NCBI GenBank assembly: GCA_964583825.1
Contig: CAZOXM010000008.1
Location: 1 to 64,000 of the forward strand
Direction of reading: 5' to 3'
Length of the DNA stretch: 64,000 bases
From: GCA-1730015 sp964583825
GTDB taxonomy: Bacteria; Pseudomonadota; Gammaproteobacteria; Granulosicoccales; Granulosicoccaceae
How positions within the stretch are numbered: the first letter of the stretch is position 1; each line of letters opens with the position of its first letter. A program made the position numbers and the translations under genes. This document shows positions 37,262 through 45,940 of the stretch, one piece after another. Below the pieces are notes generated by a model. It saw only the letters and a program-made list of their open reading frames with translations. It was not told where the DNA came from and ran no database searches.

Positions 37262-37299
37262 GGGACAAAAGTCCCTACTCGCTATATATGGAGATATAG
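37262..37299 (+). promoter_or_regulatory. Double-hairpin leader of flagellin 2 with Shine-Dalgarno in loop
   Basis: Hairpin 1: GGGAC (37262-37266), AAAA, GTCCC (37271-37275). Hairpin 2: CTATAT (37282-37287), hexaloop ATGGAG, ATATAG (37294-37299). The GGAG in the loop is the ribosome-binding site, 8 bases before GTG 37302. The loop fits ANGGAN, the RNA element bound by CsrA/RsmA proteins. Confidence 0.7.
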
Positions 37300-37301
37300 A
37301 A

Positions 37302-38111
37302 GTGGCACAGACGATTAACACCAATATTCCTTCGCTTACCGCGCAACGGAATCTGTCCAATACTCAGGAGCTAATGAACACGTCCTTATCACGTTTGTCA
37401 TCCGGCTTACGGGTAAACAGTGCAAAAGATGATGCAGCCGGTCTCGCGATCGCCGAGCGAATGGATGCGCAGGTGCGCGGCATGGGGGTGGCCATGCGAA
37501 ATGCCAACGACGCAATTTCGTTTGCTCAGGTAGCCGAGGGTGGATACGAAGAAATTGGCAACATGATGCAGCGTATGCGTGAACTGGCAGTTCAGGCAGC
37601 AAACGGCACCAACAGCACCTCGGATCTGAGCAATCTTGACGCTGAGTTCCAGGCGCTAAATAGCGAAATAGAACGAATCGCAGAGGTCACTCAGTTCAAC
37701 GGTAAGTCGATCATTGGCTCAAGTGTCGGCGAGTTTAGCTTCCAGGTGGGCTCAAATAACACCTCGAATGAGCAACTCACTATCACAACCACTGCGCTTA
37801 CAACCATTAGCGACAGTATTGATTCAAGCTCAAGTGCCCAGGATGCAATCGACACTCTCGATTCTGCAATCGACAGCGTGACTAGTCTGAGAGCGGAATT
37901 GGGAGCGACCCAGAGTCAGTTCTCAAGTGCAATTCGCAACCTGCAGGTCGGCATGGAGAACCAGGCCGCTGCCAGAAGCAGAATAGTTGATGCGGATTTC
38001 GCGGTAGAGACCTCCAATATGACCAGGGCCTCAATACTTCAGCAGGCTGGTATATCCATGGTGGCTCAGGCGAACGCGCAGCCTCAAAGTGTGTTGCGAC
38101 TGCTGGGTTAA
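37302..38111 (+). CDS. Flagellin 2
   Basis: A 269-residue short flagellin starting at GTG 37302 (MAQTINTNIPSLTAQRNLS). It has the D0/D1 motifs LSSGLRVNSAKDDAAGLAI and the C-terminal ARSRIVDADFAVETSNMTRA and MVAQANAQPQSVLRLLG. It is nearly identical to flagellins 3 and 4 outside a short central stretch (about 140-200) where they diverge. GTG starts for abundant structural proteins are unusual and all three copies share this. Confidence 0.96.
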   Translation: MAQTINTNIPSLTAQRNLSNTQELMNTSLSRLSSGLRVNSAKDDAAGLAIAERMDAQVRGMGVAMRNANDAISFAQVAEGGYEEIGNMMQRMRELAVQAANGTNSTSDLSNLDAEFQALNSEIERIAEVTQFNGKSIIGSSVGEFSFQVGSNNTSNEQLTITTTALTTISDSIDSSSSAQDAIDTLDSAIDSVTSLRAELGATQSQFSSAIRNLQVGMENQAAARSRIVDADFAVETSNMTRASILQQAGISMVAQANAQPQSVLRLLG

Positions 38112-38138
38112 CGACTTCCTCTCAATGAAGTACGGCTC

Positions 38139-38169
38139 TAGCCGGGACATTACTCCCGGCTATAGTTTT
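38139..38169 (+). terminator. Hairpin terminator after flagellin 2
   Basis: TAGCCGGG (38139-38146), 8-base loop, CCCGGCTA (38155-38162), then TAGTTTTC. The stem is perfect but the T run is short, so termination may be partial. Confidence 0.6.
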
Positions 38170-38384
38170 CTAGGTTTAAAAAACCCAAGCTAGCTTATCT
38201 GACCCCTTGCCGGACAGCCTTGTCCGACAACACTGAGCTGCGTGCCTCTTCCCGGGGACCTCCGCCGCAACTCCGTGTATTTGCCAAAATCAGGGATTCA
38301 ATGCAAATTTTTTTTTGCATTGAATTTCCCTATTCGCAGAATATTTTCCGCTTGTAAGTTAAACCAGTTTGTTAAGTGACGGGT

Positions 38385-38411
38385 TTAAGGCGCCAGATTC
38401 CACGTCGTTAT
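38385..38411 (+). promoter_or_regulatory. Sigma-28-like promoter of flagellin 3
   Basis: TTAAG at 38385-38389, 14 bases, GTCGTTAT at 38404-38411. It corresponds in position to the elements before flagellins 2 and 4. Confidence 0.55.
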
Positions 38412-38464
38412 CGCCAATACTTACTGAGCAAAATCTCGCCTGTAAGCACAATATTAAAAAATAT

Positions 38465-38502
38465 TGGGACGAGATCCCATCAATCTATATACGGAGATAT
38501 AG
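38465..38502 (+). promoter_or_regulatory. Double-hairpin leader of flagellin 3
   Basis: Hairpin 1: TGGGA (38465-38469), CGAGA, TCCCA (38475-38479). Hairpin 2: CTATAT (38485-38490), hexaloop ACGGAG, ATATAG (38497-38502). GTG start at 38505. Loop and spacing match flagellin 2, while hairpin 1 has changed sequence with pairing retained. Confidence 0.7.
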
Positions 38503-38504
38503 AC

Positions 38505-39314
38505 GTGGCACAGACAATTAATACCAATATCCCATCTCTAACCGCTCAGCGGAATCTGTCTAATACCCAGGAGCTAATGAATACCTCACTGGCCAGACTG
38601 TCGTCCGGCTTACGGGTAAACAGTGCTCGCGACGATGCAGCAGGCCTGGCAATCGCGGAACGCATGGATTCGCAGGTTCGTGGTATGACCGTGGCTATGC
38701 GCAATGCTAATGACGGAATTTCATTCGCTCAGGTTGCAGAAGGCGGGTATGAAGAAATAGGCAATATGATGCAACGTATGCGTGAACTGGCTGTTCAGGC
38801 GGCAAACGGCACTAACAGTACCTCAGATCTTGCCAACCTTGATGCTGAATTTCAAGCGCTCAATACCGAAATTGATCGAATCGCTGAGGTGACACAATTT
38901 AATGGTGTGTCGATAATCGGTGCCAGTGTTGGCGCATTTACTTTTCAGGTTGGTGCAAACAATACTACTAATGAACAATTAACAATCACAACCAGCGCGC
39001 TTACCGCCATCACTGACAGCATCGATACTTCGTCTAACGCTCGTGATGCTATCGACGCACTCGATGTAGCCATTGACAGTGTCACGAGCCTGCGTGCAGA
39101 ACTCGGTGCAACACAAAGTCAGTTCTCAAGCGCTATTCGTAACCTTCAGGTAGGCATGGAAAACCAGGCCGCAGCGCGAAGCAGAATCGTAGACGCTGAC
39201 TTCGCGGTGGAAACATCCAATATGACACGGGCTTCGATACTTCAGCAGGCTGGTGTATCCATGGTGGCCCAGGCGAACGCGCAGCCTCAAAGCGTATTAT
39301 CCCTCCTGGGGTAA
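38505..39314 (+). CDS. Flagellin 3
   Basis: A 269-residue flagellin. The open frame continues upstream to 38376, but the GTG at 38505 gives the same N terminus (MAQTINTNIPS) and the same Shine-Dalgarno hairpin as its paralogues. D0/D1 motifs LSSGLRVNSARDDAAGLAIA and MVAQANAQPQSVLSLLG. It differs from flagellin 4 mainly in the central 150-205 region. Recent tandem duplication is evident. Confidence 0.96.
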   Translation: MAQTINTNIPSLTAQRNLSNTQELMNTSLARLSSGLRVNSARDDAAGLAIAERMDSQVRGMTVAMRNANDGISFAQVAEGGYEEIGNMMQRMRELAVQAANGTNSTSDLANLDAEFQALNTEIDRIAEVTQFNGVSIIGASVGAFTFQVGANNTTNEQLTITTSALTAITDSIDTSSNARDAIDALDVAIDSVTSLRAELGATQSQFSSAIRNLQVGMENQAAARSRIVDADFAVETSNMTRASILQQAGVSMVAQANAQPQSVLSLLG

Positions 39315-39345
39315 ATAACAACAATAATTCCGAGGCAAACTAACT

Positions 39346-39383
39346 CAGCCGGATAGCAATACCTGCTATCCGGCTGTTTTTTT
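39346..39383 (+). terminator. Strong intrinsic terminator after flagellin 3
   Basis: CAGCCGGATAGCA (39346-39358), loop ATACC, TGCTATCCGGCTG (39364-39376), then seven T: a perfect 13-bp stem, 31 bp after the stop. Confidence 0.95.
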
Positions 39384-40195
39384 ACTACACTCAACGAATG
39401 TGTGTACACAGGACATAATACGCTACAGGCAGAATAGTAAGCAGCTCATCTCAGCGATAGTCTGATATCTGATATAACGTAGCTATACCCTCCGCTGCCA
39501 GTTCCAATTGCAAATGACTATTTTCTGTGTATGCTATTCGATATTGCAAATATACGATCGTGCACCATGCAACTGATTAAACTTCCCTGGCACTCGCGGG
39601 CAAGAAAATATAGCCGTATTTTAAGCGGGAAGGTTACTCTATGATTTCAATGTTATGCTATAGCAGCAACCTAATATAGCATGATAAAACACACCCGGTT
39701 GTGTTACACGATAACGTGTCGATGACAGAATATTCACATTCATAGTCATCACAGCAAGACCGGAATTCGATGGCATAGCGTGCCATACGCCCGGCTCTAT
39801 TTATCGCTTTTATGGTAGTATTGTCTACGGGACGTGTTGTCGAAGTCTCGCGCTATTAAATAGCATACCACGTTCTGTTTTCGCTTCTTACCAGCCTATA
39901 TATATTGATGTAGCGAATTATTTGGCAGTTACTACGAGCCCAAATACATCAGTCATATTATTCTCTGTTGTTTCCCGAATGCGTCCTGCACTTCTGTAAA
40001 CTATTTATTCCACTACCTTTGCAACTTCATACTAAAGAATTTGCTTAAATTTCTGAAGTATAAACAAATAAATCTTATAACCCTATAACGTTATACATAC
40101 TGACATTTCCATAAGAAATTATTTATCGAAAAAGAATGCTCCATTGATTTAAAAAGGTCGGCTCCATACTTAATGTAGTTTGTCATCAGCGCTGT
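39384..40195. other. Long AT-rich non-coding region between flagellins 3 and 4
   Basis: About 810 bp without a credible ORF on either strand. It contains an inverted repeat ATGCTATA (39655-39662) with TATAGCAT (39675-39682), and a perfect palindrome TATAACGTTATA (40084-40095). No flagellin remnant could be read in it. It could hold regulatory sites, an untranslated RNA, or decayed sequence. Confidence 0.5.
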
Positions 40196-40222
40196 TTAAG
40201 AAGGATATTGCCATGTCGTTAA
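40196..40222 (+). promoter_or_regulatory. Sigma-28-like promoter of flagellin 4
   Basis: TTAAG at 40196-40200, 14 bases, GTCGTTAA at 40215-40222, 91 bp before the start codon. It matches the elements of flagellins 2 and 3. Confidence 0.55.
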
Positions 40223-40272
40223 TCCAAGTACTTACGTTAATTATTACGTAAGCCAGCAATAATCAAATAGAA

Positions 40273-40308
40273 GGGATAAACTCCCGCCAACTATATACGG
40301 AGATATAG
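40273..40308 (+). promoter_or_regulatory. Double-hairpin leader of flagellin 4
   Basis: Hairpin 1: GGGA (40273-40276), TAAAC, TCCC (40282-40285). Hairpin 2: CTATAT (40291-40296), hexaloop ACGGAG, ATATAG (40303-40308). GTG start at 40313, two bases further from the hairpin than in flagellin 3. Confidence 0.7.
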
Positions 40309-40312
40309 AAAA

Positions 40313-41122
40313 GTGGCACAAACAATCAATACAAATATACCTTCTCTCACGGCGCAGAGAAATCTATCAAACACTCAGGAGTTAATGAATACGTCGCTGG
40401 CACGACTGTCATCCGGTCTGCGCGTTAACAGCGCAAGAGACGATGCAGCAGGTCTGGCGATTGCTGAACGCATGGACTCGCAGGTACGTGGCATGACAGT
40501 GGCCATGAGAAATGCTAATGACGGGATCTCGTTTGCGCAGGTAGCCGAGGGTGGCTATGAGGAAATTGGCAACATGATGCAACGGATGCGTGAACTCGCC
40601 GTGCAGGCAGCTAATGGAACTAACAGCACCTCTGATCTTGCCAACCTTGATGCTGAGTTTCAGGCGCTGAATACTGAAATATCACGGATTGCCGAAGTGA
40701 CTCAGTTCAACGGAGTGTCTATTATTGGTGCGAGCGTTGGTACTTTTGCTTTTCAGGTCGGAGCAAACAATACCAGCAACGAGCAACTCGACATCACAAC
40801 CGTTAACCTGACCACGATTACGGATAGCATCACCACAGCAGCTGCAGCACGCACGGCGATCGACTCACTCGATGCTGCGATTGATGAGGTGACTGGACTT
40901 CGAGCGGATCTGGGTGCAACCCAGAGTCAGTTCTCAAGTGCAATACGGAATCTGCAGGTGGGGATGGAGAATCAGGCAGCAGCCAGAAGCAGAATCATCG
41001 ATGCTGATTTCGCGGTAGAGACCTCCAATATGACCCGCGCGTCTATTCTTCAGCAGGCCGGTATTTCAATGGTGGCGCAGGCGAATGCCCAGCCTCAGAG
41101 TGTCCTTTCTCTATTGGGTTAA
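40313..41122 (+). CDS. Flagellin 4
   Basis: A 269-residue flagellin with GTG start and the same termini as flagellins 2 and 3 (MAQTINTNIPS; MVAQANAQPQSVLSLLG). The central segment differs (QLDITTVNLTTITDSITT). It contains Ser/Thr-rich exposed stretches that are likely sites of O-linked nonulosonic acid, given the neighbouring pathway (inference). Confidence 0.96.
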   Translation: MAQTINTNIPSLTAQRNLSNTQELMNTSLARLSSGLRVNSARDDAAGLAIAERMDSQVRGMTVAMRNANDGISFAQVAEGGYEEIGNMMQRMRELAVQAANGTNSTSDLANLDAEFQALNTEISRIAEVTQFNGVSIIGASVGTFAFQVGANNTSNEQLDITTVNLTTITDSITTAAAARTAIDSLDAAIDEVTGLRADLGATQSQFSSAIRNLQVGMENQAAARSRIIDADFAVETSNMTRASILQQAGISMVAQANAQPQSVLSLLG

Positions 41123-41173
41123 GCTGAATCGAGATAAGTCGCACCCGCGCTATACGGGTGCGCACTCTTAACA

Positions 41174-41202
41174 ACAGCCGGGATTAAATCCCGGCTGTTT
41201 TT
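41174..41202 (+). terminator. Intrinsic terminator after flagellin 4
   Basis: ACAGCCGGGAT (41174-41184), loop TAA, ATCCCGGCTGT (41188-41198), T run to 41202. A strong hairpin 52 bp after the stop. Confidence 0.93.
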
Positions 41203-41264
41203 CGTTAAGTTCGACCCTGCCAGTTTCTGCCTGCACGTATATTGTTCTATTGTTCGAAGATGAA

Positions 41265-41738
41265 CTACCCCTGCGCCGGTAAAGACCGTTCATAATAAAG
41301 TACCCCTCGCTCACGTTTTACCAGCCGCAAGCCGGCATGTTCAGCCACACGCGATGATGCGTGATTTCCTTCCCTGACTTCTGCACATACACAGCCACTC
41401 AGCCCTTCCACCAGAAGACTGACCATCCGCCTGGCTACTCCCCGCCCTCTTTGCTCAGCAGATACCACCCAGGACAGCTTCCAGGTATCGTTGACATAGT
41501 CAGCGCGTACGCTGCCCAGTGGTGTCCCATCGGATTCCGCAATATAGAGTTTACGGTGCACACTGGCCAAAGTTTCAGCTAACCAGCGGTAATGTGTGTC
41601 GAACTGAATTTCTGCTGTACTGTGACTGGCCTGTCGTGACAACGGCTCGTTGCGCCATGACAACAGCAGGGCTGCATCATCCAGAGTCGCTGGTCGCAAC
41701 TGGAGGTTTGCCTGTTTTTTCTCTTGTGCGCTTGACAT
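41265..41738 (-). CDS. GNAT acetyltransferase beside flagellins (copy 2)
   Basis: A 157-residue GNAT protein. It has the WRNEPLSRQAS helix found in PseH/RimI-type sugar or amine acetyltransferases and the acetyl-CoA loop EQRGRGVARRMV. The open frame runs to 41885, but ATG 41738 has a strong GGAGG five bases away. Set between flagellin 4 and fliD and away from the pse cluster, it may be the actual PseH or a second acetylation step (inference). It is divergent from fliD. Confidence 0.85.
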   Translation of the reverse strand: MSSAQEKKQANLQLRPATLDDAALLLSWRNEPLSRQASHSTAEIQFDTHYRWLAETLASVHRKLYIAESDGTPLGSVRADYVNDTWKLSWVVSAEQRGRGVARRMVSLLVEGLSGCVCAEVREGNHASSRVAEHAGLRLVKRERGVLYYERSLPAQG

Positions 41739-41960
41739 TAGGCCTCCACAAAACGCCATTATCGCTCGCTCGCATCTTCCATCTCCAACACAACTCATAT
41801 GCTGAGTCAAAGCAGCTTTTGTATCCCTGTATGGCGGTGATTTGACATTCCAATTTCGGATACTCACAACTACCGAGCAAAGCATAACTGCTGGCTATAC
41901 CAACAGGTTATCGCATATTTCTCCAGATCAACTCAATGGAAGCGGGCCTGGCATTGAGAC

Positions 41961-41987
41961 TAAAGCCCGGTGCGAATTTACCGCCAA
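41961..41987 (+). promoter_or_regulatory. Possible sigma-28 promoter for fliD
   Basis: TAAA at 41961-41964, exactly 15 bases, ACCGCCAA at 41980-41987 (five of eight with GCCGATAA), 64 bp before the fliD ATG. The rest of the 313-bp gap between the GNAT gene and fliD has a short GC-rich inverted repeat (GCCGC/GCGGC) and nothing coding. Confidence 0.35.
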
Positions 41988-42051
41988 TTCCTAGATAGGG
42001 ACACTGACGCCGCGGACGGAATCTGCGGCGACCTGACCAACGGATTGGAAT

Positions 42052-43320
42052 ATGATAACAGCAGCAGGCGTAGGCTCCGGCATTGATGTCGAGTCTATCA
42101 TCAGTCAACTAATGCAGATTGAGCAGCGACCGGTCAATGTACTGGAAGAGCGCAAGCAAGATAACACCACGGAGCTGAGCGATGTAGGGAAGCTCAGGAG
42201 CTCGCTGGACGAACTGCAGGCAGTGGTAGAAAAAATTGCTGACCCCGACGAGTTCGGTGCATATACGGCCGAGTCTTCCGATGAAGACATATTAATTGCC
42301 ACCTCCACCAGCGGCCAGTTTCCCGAGAATCACAGCCTCGAAGTCACTGCACTGGCAACCCATCATCGGGTTATTTCAGCGTCATATGCGAGTCCGGATG
42401 ATTCGGTGGGTACCGGAACTTACAGTTTTTCTTCTGCATCTGAGAGTTTCTCAGTAACACTGGATGCTTCAAGCCACTCTCTTTTTTCACTCAGGGACGC
42501 TATAAACAACTCGGCTGACAACTCTACCATTCAGGCGACCATACTTAATACGGACGCAGGTAGTCAGCTTGTGCTGACAGCTGTTGAGTCAGGCACAGAT
42601 AATTCCATCACCTCGCCGGCCCAGTTTACCGAACTGACGGCGGCTCAGGACGCGGAATTTACGATAAACGGCCTCGATGTCACCAGCAACTCGAACACTG
42701 TAACCTCTGTTGTTTCAGGCCTTACTCTCGATTTGAAGTCCACTGGCACGGTGAATATCAACTCCGCCAGAAGTATTGATTCCTTAAAAGCGCTGTTTGA
42801 AGAATTTGCTGCCGCCTATAACAATCTGCGAAATACCATTTCAGAAGTCGGTACCGGTACGCTTCAGGGGGACTCACTATTGCGCAGAATAGAGAGTGGA
42901 CTGCGTGAAGAATTCTTCAACGCCACCGATCTTGGCGACGGTAACGGAAAAAGTCTGTTTGATCTTGGGTTCAGTGTCAGCAAAACAGGCGTCCTGACCG
43001 TGGACAGTGATGAGTTGGATGATGCAATTAATGGCGGCATTAGCCAGCTCATCAGCGCATTTACCACCGAGGATACCGGTATCGCTGAACGATTAACGTC
43101 ACGAATTGACCTGTTCACATCCACGGGTGGTTTTTTTGATTTGCGTGACGATGCAATTGCAGAGCGGAATCGGCTAATCGACTATCAGATCGAACGTTTG
43201 GAGTACCGAATCGAACAAACCGAGTTTCGGTATCGGGAGCAATTCACGGCAATGGATTCGATGGTGTCGCAGCTTCAATCCAATGGAAACTACCTGAACC
43301 AGGCATTAAGTTCTCTATAA
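42052..43320 (+). CDS. fliD: FliD filament cap (HAP2)
   Basis: A 422-residue cap protein for flagellin insertion. The N-terminal AGVGSGIDVESIISQLMQIEQ motif (given in two parts: AGVGSGIDVESII, SQLMQIEQRP) is diagnostic. The middle carries DLGFSVSKTGVLTVDSDEL, and the C-terminal coil FRYREQFTAMDSMVSQLQ ends the protein. Length is on the short side for the family. fliS follows after a 149-bp spacer that has a small hairpin (ATCAGGA/TCCTGAT). Confidence 0.95.
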   Translation: MITAAGVGSGIDVESIISQLMQIEQRPVNVLEERKQDNTTELSDVGKLRSSLDELQAVVEKIADPDEFGAYTAESSDEDILIATSTSGQFPENHSLEVTALATHHRVISASYASPDDSVGTGTYSFSSASESFSVTLDASSHSLFSLRDAINNSADNSTIQATILNTDAGSQLVLTAVESGTDNSITSPAQFTELTAAQDAEFTINGLDVTSNSNTVTSVVSGLTLDLKSTGTVNINSARSIDSLKALFEEFAAAYNNLRNTISEVGTGTLQGDSLLRRIESGLREEFFNATDLGDGNGKSLFDLGFSVSKTGVLTVDSDELDDAINGGISQLISAFTTEDTGIAERLTSRIDLFTSTGGFFDLRDDAIAERNRLIDYQIERLEYRIEQTEFRYREQFTAMDSMVSQLQSNGNYLNQALSSL

Positions 43321-43469
43321 ACCTGATTCAGGCGAAGGGATCACTCTACTATCGTACGGCTATTGAAGTACATCAGGAGCCGTGATCCTGATCAGTGAGT
43401 GAATTCCTCCGTAGAATCCAGACAGTATATAACTGTCAAAAAAGTAAAACTGAAGAAAAACTACAATAA

Positions 43470-43865
43470 ATGGAAAGCTCTTTGAACGCATCACCTGCCA
43501 CTTTATATGCAGAGGTTGGCCGACGCTCTCAGATTGACGGCGCGTCACCCCACAAGCTCATTGAGCTGCTTCTGCTTAACGCTGTTAAACATCTAAAAAT
43601 TGCGAGGGAATGTTTTGACGACGGTGAGGTTGAACTTCGTGGGAAGTCGATTGCAAAAGTCACGGAGATTGTGGCGTATCTTCGGATTAGTCTGGACCTT
43701 GAAAAGGGCGGCGATATTGCCGTTAACCTACATGATATCTACTTGTATATAGAGGAACAGCTCGTCGGCGCGCACGCTGATGGTGACTTACAGGTGGTTG
43801 ATCACGTGCGGGCAATACTATCAGATCTTCTCGATACGTGGCTCGAAATCAAGGATGAAGTATGA
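43470..43865 (+). CDS. fliS: FliS flagellin export chaperone
   Basis: A 131-residue helical chaperone that binds the flagellin C terminus before export. N-terminal SPATLYAEVGRRSQIDGASP and SPHKLIELLLLNAVKHL, then AKVTEIVAYLRISLDLEKGGDIA, match the family. The ATG of the next gene overlaps its stop by 4 bp. Confidence 0.93.
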   Translation: MESSLNASPATLYAEVGRRSQIDGASPHKLIELLLLNAVKHLKIARECFDDGEVELRGKSIAKVTEIVAYLRISLDLEKGGDIAVNLHDIYLYIEEQLVGAHADGDLQVVDHVRAILSDLLDTWLEIKDEV

Positions 43866-44179
43866 GCAAGCAGCTGAACTTAATTAACATGATACATGCA
43901 TTGACTGAAAAAATGCACGTACATTGCAGTGCGGGTGAATGGGATCTTCTCGCGGAAGCGGATAGCATACGGGCAACCTTCGTGAAGCAACTGGCAGGGG
44001 AAACAGAACTCGACGCGTGTTGCCCCGGAATAATAGCAAGTATTCAGGAAAAACAGGACCAGATACTTGAGATGGTTATTGCTGAACAAAGAAGACTCGG
44101 CAATGAATATATGCTGGAGCAGGAAAAGCAAACAGCGAGCGGTTCGTATTTGAAGTATATGGAGAACACACTGACCTGA
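43862..44179 (+). CDS. fliT: FliT-like chaperone
   Basis: A 105-residue protein, all helical and charged, following fliS with a 4-bp ATGA overlap. FliT proteins are FliD chaperones with low sequence conservation, so the call relies on length, helicity and position. The order fliD-fliS-fliT is standard. Confidence 0.65.
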   Translation: MSKQLNLINMIHALTEKMHVHCSAGEWDLLAEADSIRATFVKQLAGETELDACCPGIIASIQEKQDQILEMVIAEQRRLGNEYMLEQEKQTASGSYLKYMENTLT

Positions 44180-44202
44180 CAATGTCAGTGATTTTGATTT
44201 TA
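44169..44202 (+). terminator. Weak terminator between fliT and pomA
   Basis: CACTGAC (44169-44175), 8-base loop, GTCAGTG (44184-44190), then a T-rich tail (ATTTTGATTTT). It overlaps the end of the fliT-like gene. Confidence 0.4.
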
Positions 44203-44224
44203 CTAAGGAAAGGGTAAACGTACC

Positions 44225-44992
44225 ATGGATTTGGCTACAGTCGCGGGTGTATTCGGAGCGTTCGGTGTAATCGCCGGTGCAATCGTGATGGGCGGTAGCG
44301 CTGGTATGTTTTTTAACGTACCGAGCCTGATTGTCGTGATCGGCGGAACGCTCGCCGTGACACTTGGGCAAATCTCAATCGGACAGTTTATCGGCTCATT
44401 TAAAGTCGGACTCGGCGCATTCTTTCACAAGTCATCCGAGCCAACCGAGATCATCGATGAAGCCATTGACCTTGCGAACACTGCAAGAAAAGAAGGCATT
44501 CTTGCCCTTGAAGGGAAAGAAATAAACGACCCGTTCCTGAAGAGCGGAGTCCAGTTCTGCATTGACGGTCAACCTGCAGACATTGTGCAGAAGATGCTGG
44601 CGAAAGACATCAACCTGTCGCTTGAGCGACAAATGACCGGCATAAAAATGTTCAAATCCGTTGCCAGTGCCGCACCGGCGATGGGAATGATTGGAACGCT
44701 GATCGGTCTGGTGCAAATGCTTGCCAACATGGACGATCCGAAGTCTATCGGTCCGGCAATGGCCGTGGCACTGCTCACTACGCTCTACGGTGCGATTATC
44801 GCAAACGCCATTGCGGTACCTATCGCCGAAAAGCTCAAAGCTATCAGCAATACCGACCGTATAAACAAACTCATCATTCTTGAATCCGTTATGGCGCTGC
44901 AGGACGGCACAAATCCGCGAGTATTGCAGCAACTGTTGGTAACCTACCTCCCCGAGAGCATGCGCGAATCGGTCGGGGAAGAAAAGTCATAA
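44225..44992 (+). CDS. pomA: PomA/MotA stator protein
   Basis: Ion-channel stator subunit of 255 residues with four membrane segments (AGVFGAFGVIAGAIVMGG, VPSLIVVIGGTLAVTLG, AAPAMGMIGTLIGLVQML and LLTTLYGAIIANAIAVPI). The cytoplasmic loop between TM2 and TM3 would contact FliG. It resembles the PomA/MotC branch rather than E. coli MotA. Paired with the next gene. Confidence 0.93.
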   Translation: MDLATVAGVFGAFGVIAGAIVMGGSAGMFFNVPSLIVVIGGTLAVTLGQISIGQFIGSFKVGLGAFFHKSSEPTEIIDEAIDLANTARKEGILALEGKEINDPFLKSGVQFCIDGQPADIVQKMLAKDINLSLERQMTGIKMFKSVASAAPAMGMIGTLIGLVQMLANMDDPKSIGPAMAVALLTTLYGAIIANAIAVPIAEKLKAISNTDRINKLIILESVMALQDGTNPRVLQQLLVTYLPESMRESVGEEKS

Positions 44993-45021
44993 CACGGCAA
45001 CCGGTTTAAGAGAACATCGCA

Positions 45022-45879
45022 ATGGCTGAAGAAGATGGCGCTCCCCCGGAGGACGAGGAAGACGATCAGGCATGGCTCGCAACCTTTGCCGACCTGATGT
45101 CACTACTCATGTGCTTCTTTGTACTACTGCTGTCATTTTCCGAGATGGATGTGCTGAAGTACCGACAGATCGCCGGCTCACTCAGGATGGCTTTTGGCGT
45201 GCAAAAGGAGATAAGACTGCCTGAACCACCCAAAGGCACCAGTCATATCCAGACGGAATATACTCCAGGGAAACCGATCCCCTCGCCCATCAAAGTCATG
45301 CAGGTCAGACGCAATGAAAACCTGGAGCGGCGCAAGATACTCGAACGAATAAAAAAGCAACAGGACAAAAGCTACCGGGCGCTCACCAGCGCACTCAGAT
45401 CGGAGATAGATACGAATCTCGTGGATGTGTTGCGTATCAATGGAGAAGTGGTCGTGCGCATCAAGGAAAGCGAGTCCTTCAAATCAGGCAGCGCGATATT
45501 GCAACCGAGTATCTACCCGATACTGAGTCGCATTGCCGATTCGCTCAAGGAAGCAGCCGGTCGTGTGGTAGTCGGTGGTCACACTGACAATGTACCCATC
45601 AGGACCACCGCCTATCCTTCCAACTGGGTTTTATCGTCGGCTCGGGCAGCAGCAGTGGTTCACCACCTCGACAAAACGGATGGCTTCGCTGCCAATCAGG
45701 TTGAAATCAGGGCATACGCTGATACACGCCCTATCGCGGATAATAATTCCGCTGAAAATCGCGCGATAAACCGTCGCGTCGAAATCATTGTCAGCCCACA
45801 CCACAGTGCCGATTCGTTTCATCAGATACCCGGGGAACCTGAACCGCCACTGGCAGCTGCCGAGGAGGAGGAGTCGTGA
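45022..45879 (+). CDS. pomB: PomB/MotB stator protein
   Basis: Stator partner of 285 residues. The single membrane helix carries Asp24 in TFADLMSLLMCFFVLLLSF, the same residue position as the ion-binding Asp of Vibrio PomB, followed by SEMDVLKYRQIAGSLRMAFG that is also very PomB-like. The C-terminal OmpA-like domain (VVGGHTDNVPI) binds peptidoglycan. The similarity suggests a sodium-driven motor (inference). Confidence 0.93.
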   Translation: MAEEDGAPPEDEEDDQAWLATFADLMSLLMCFFVLLLSFSEMDVLKYRQIAGSLRMAFGVQKEIRLPEPPKGTSHIQTEYTPGKPIPSPIKVMQVRRNENLERRKILERIKKQQDKSYRALTSALRSEIDTNLVDVLRINGEVVVRIKESESFKSGSAILQPSIYPILSRIADSLKEAAGRVVVGGHTDNVPIRTTAYPSNWVLSSARAAAVVHHLDKTDGFAANQVEIRAYADTRPIADNNSAENRAINRRVEIIVSPHHSADSFHQIPGEPEPPLAAAEEEES

Positions 45880-45940
45880 GCCTGCAACGCCGGTTAAGGT
45901 TAGCCGCAGGTTGTGTCGCCAGCCCTTTGCAGGTCATGCG

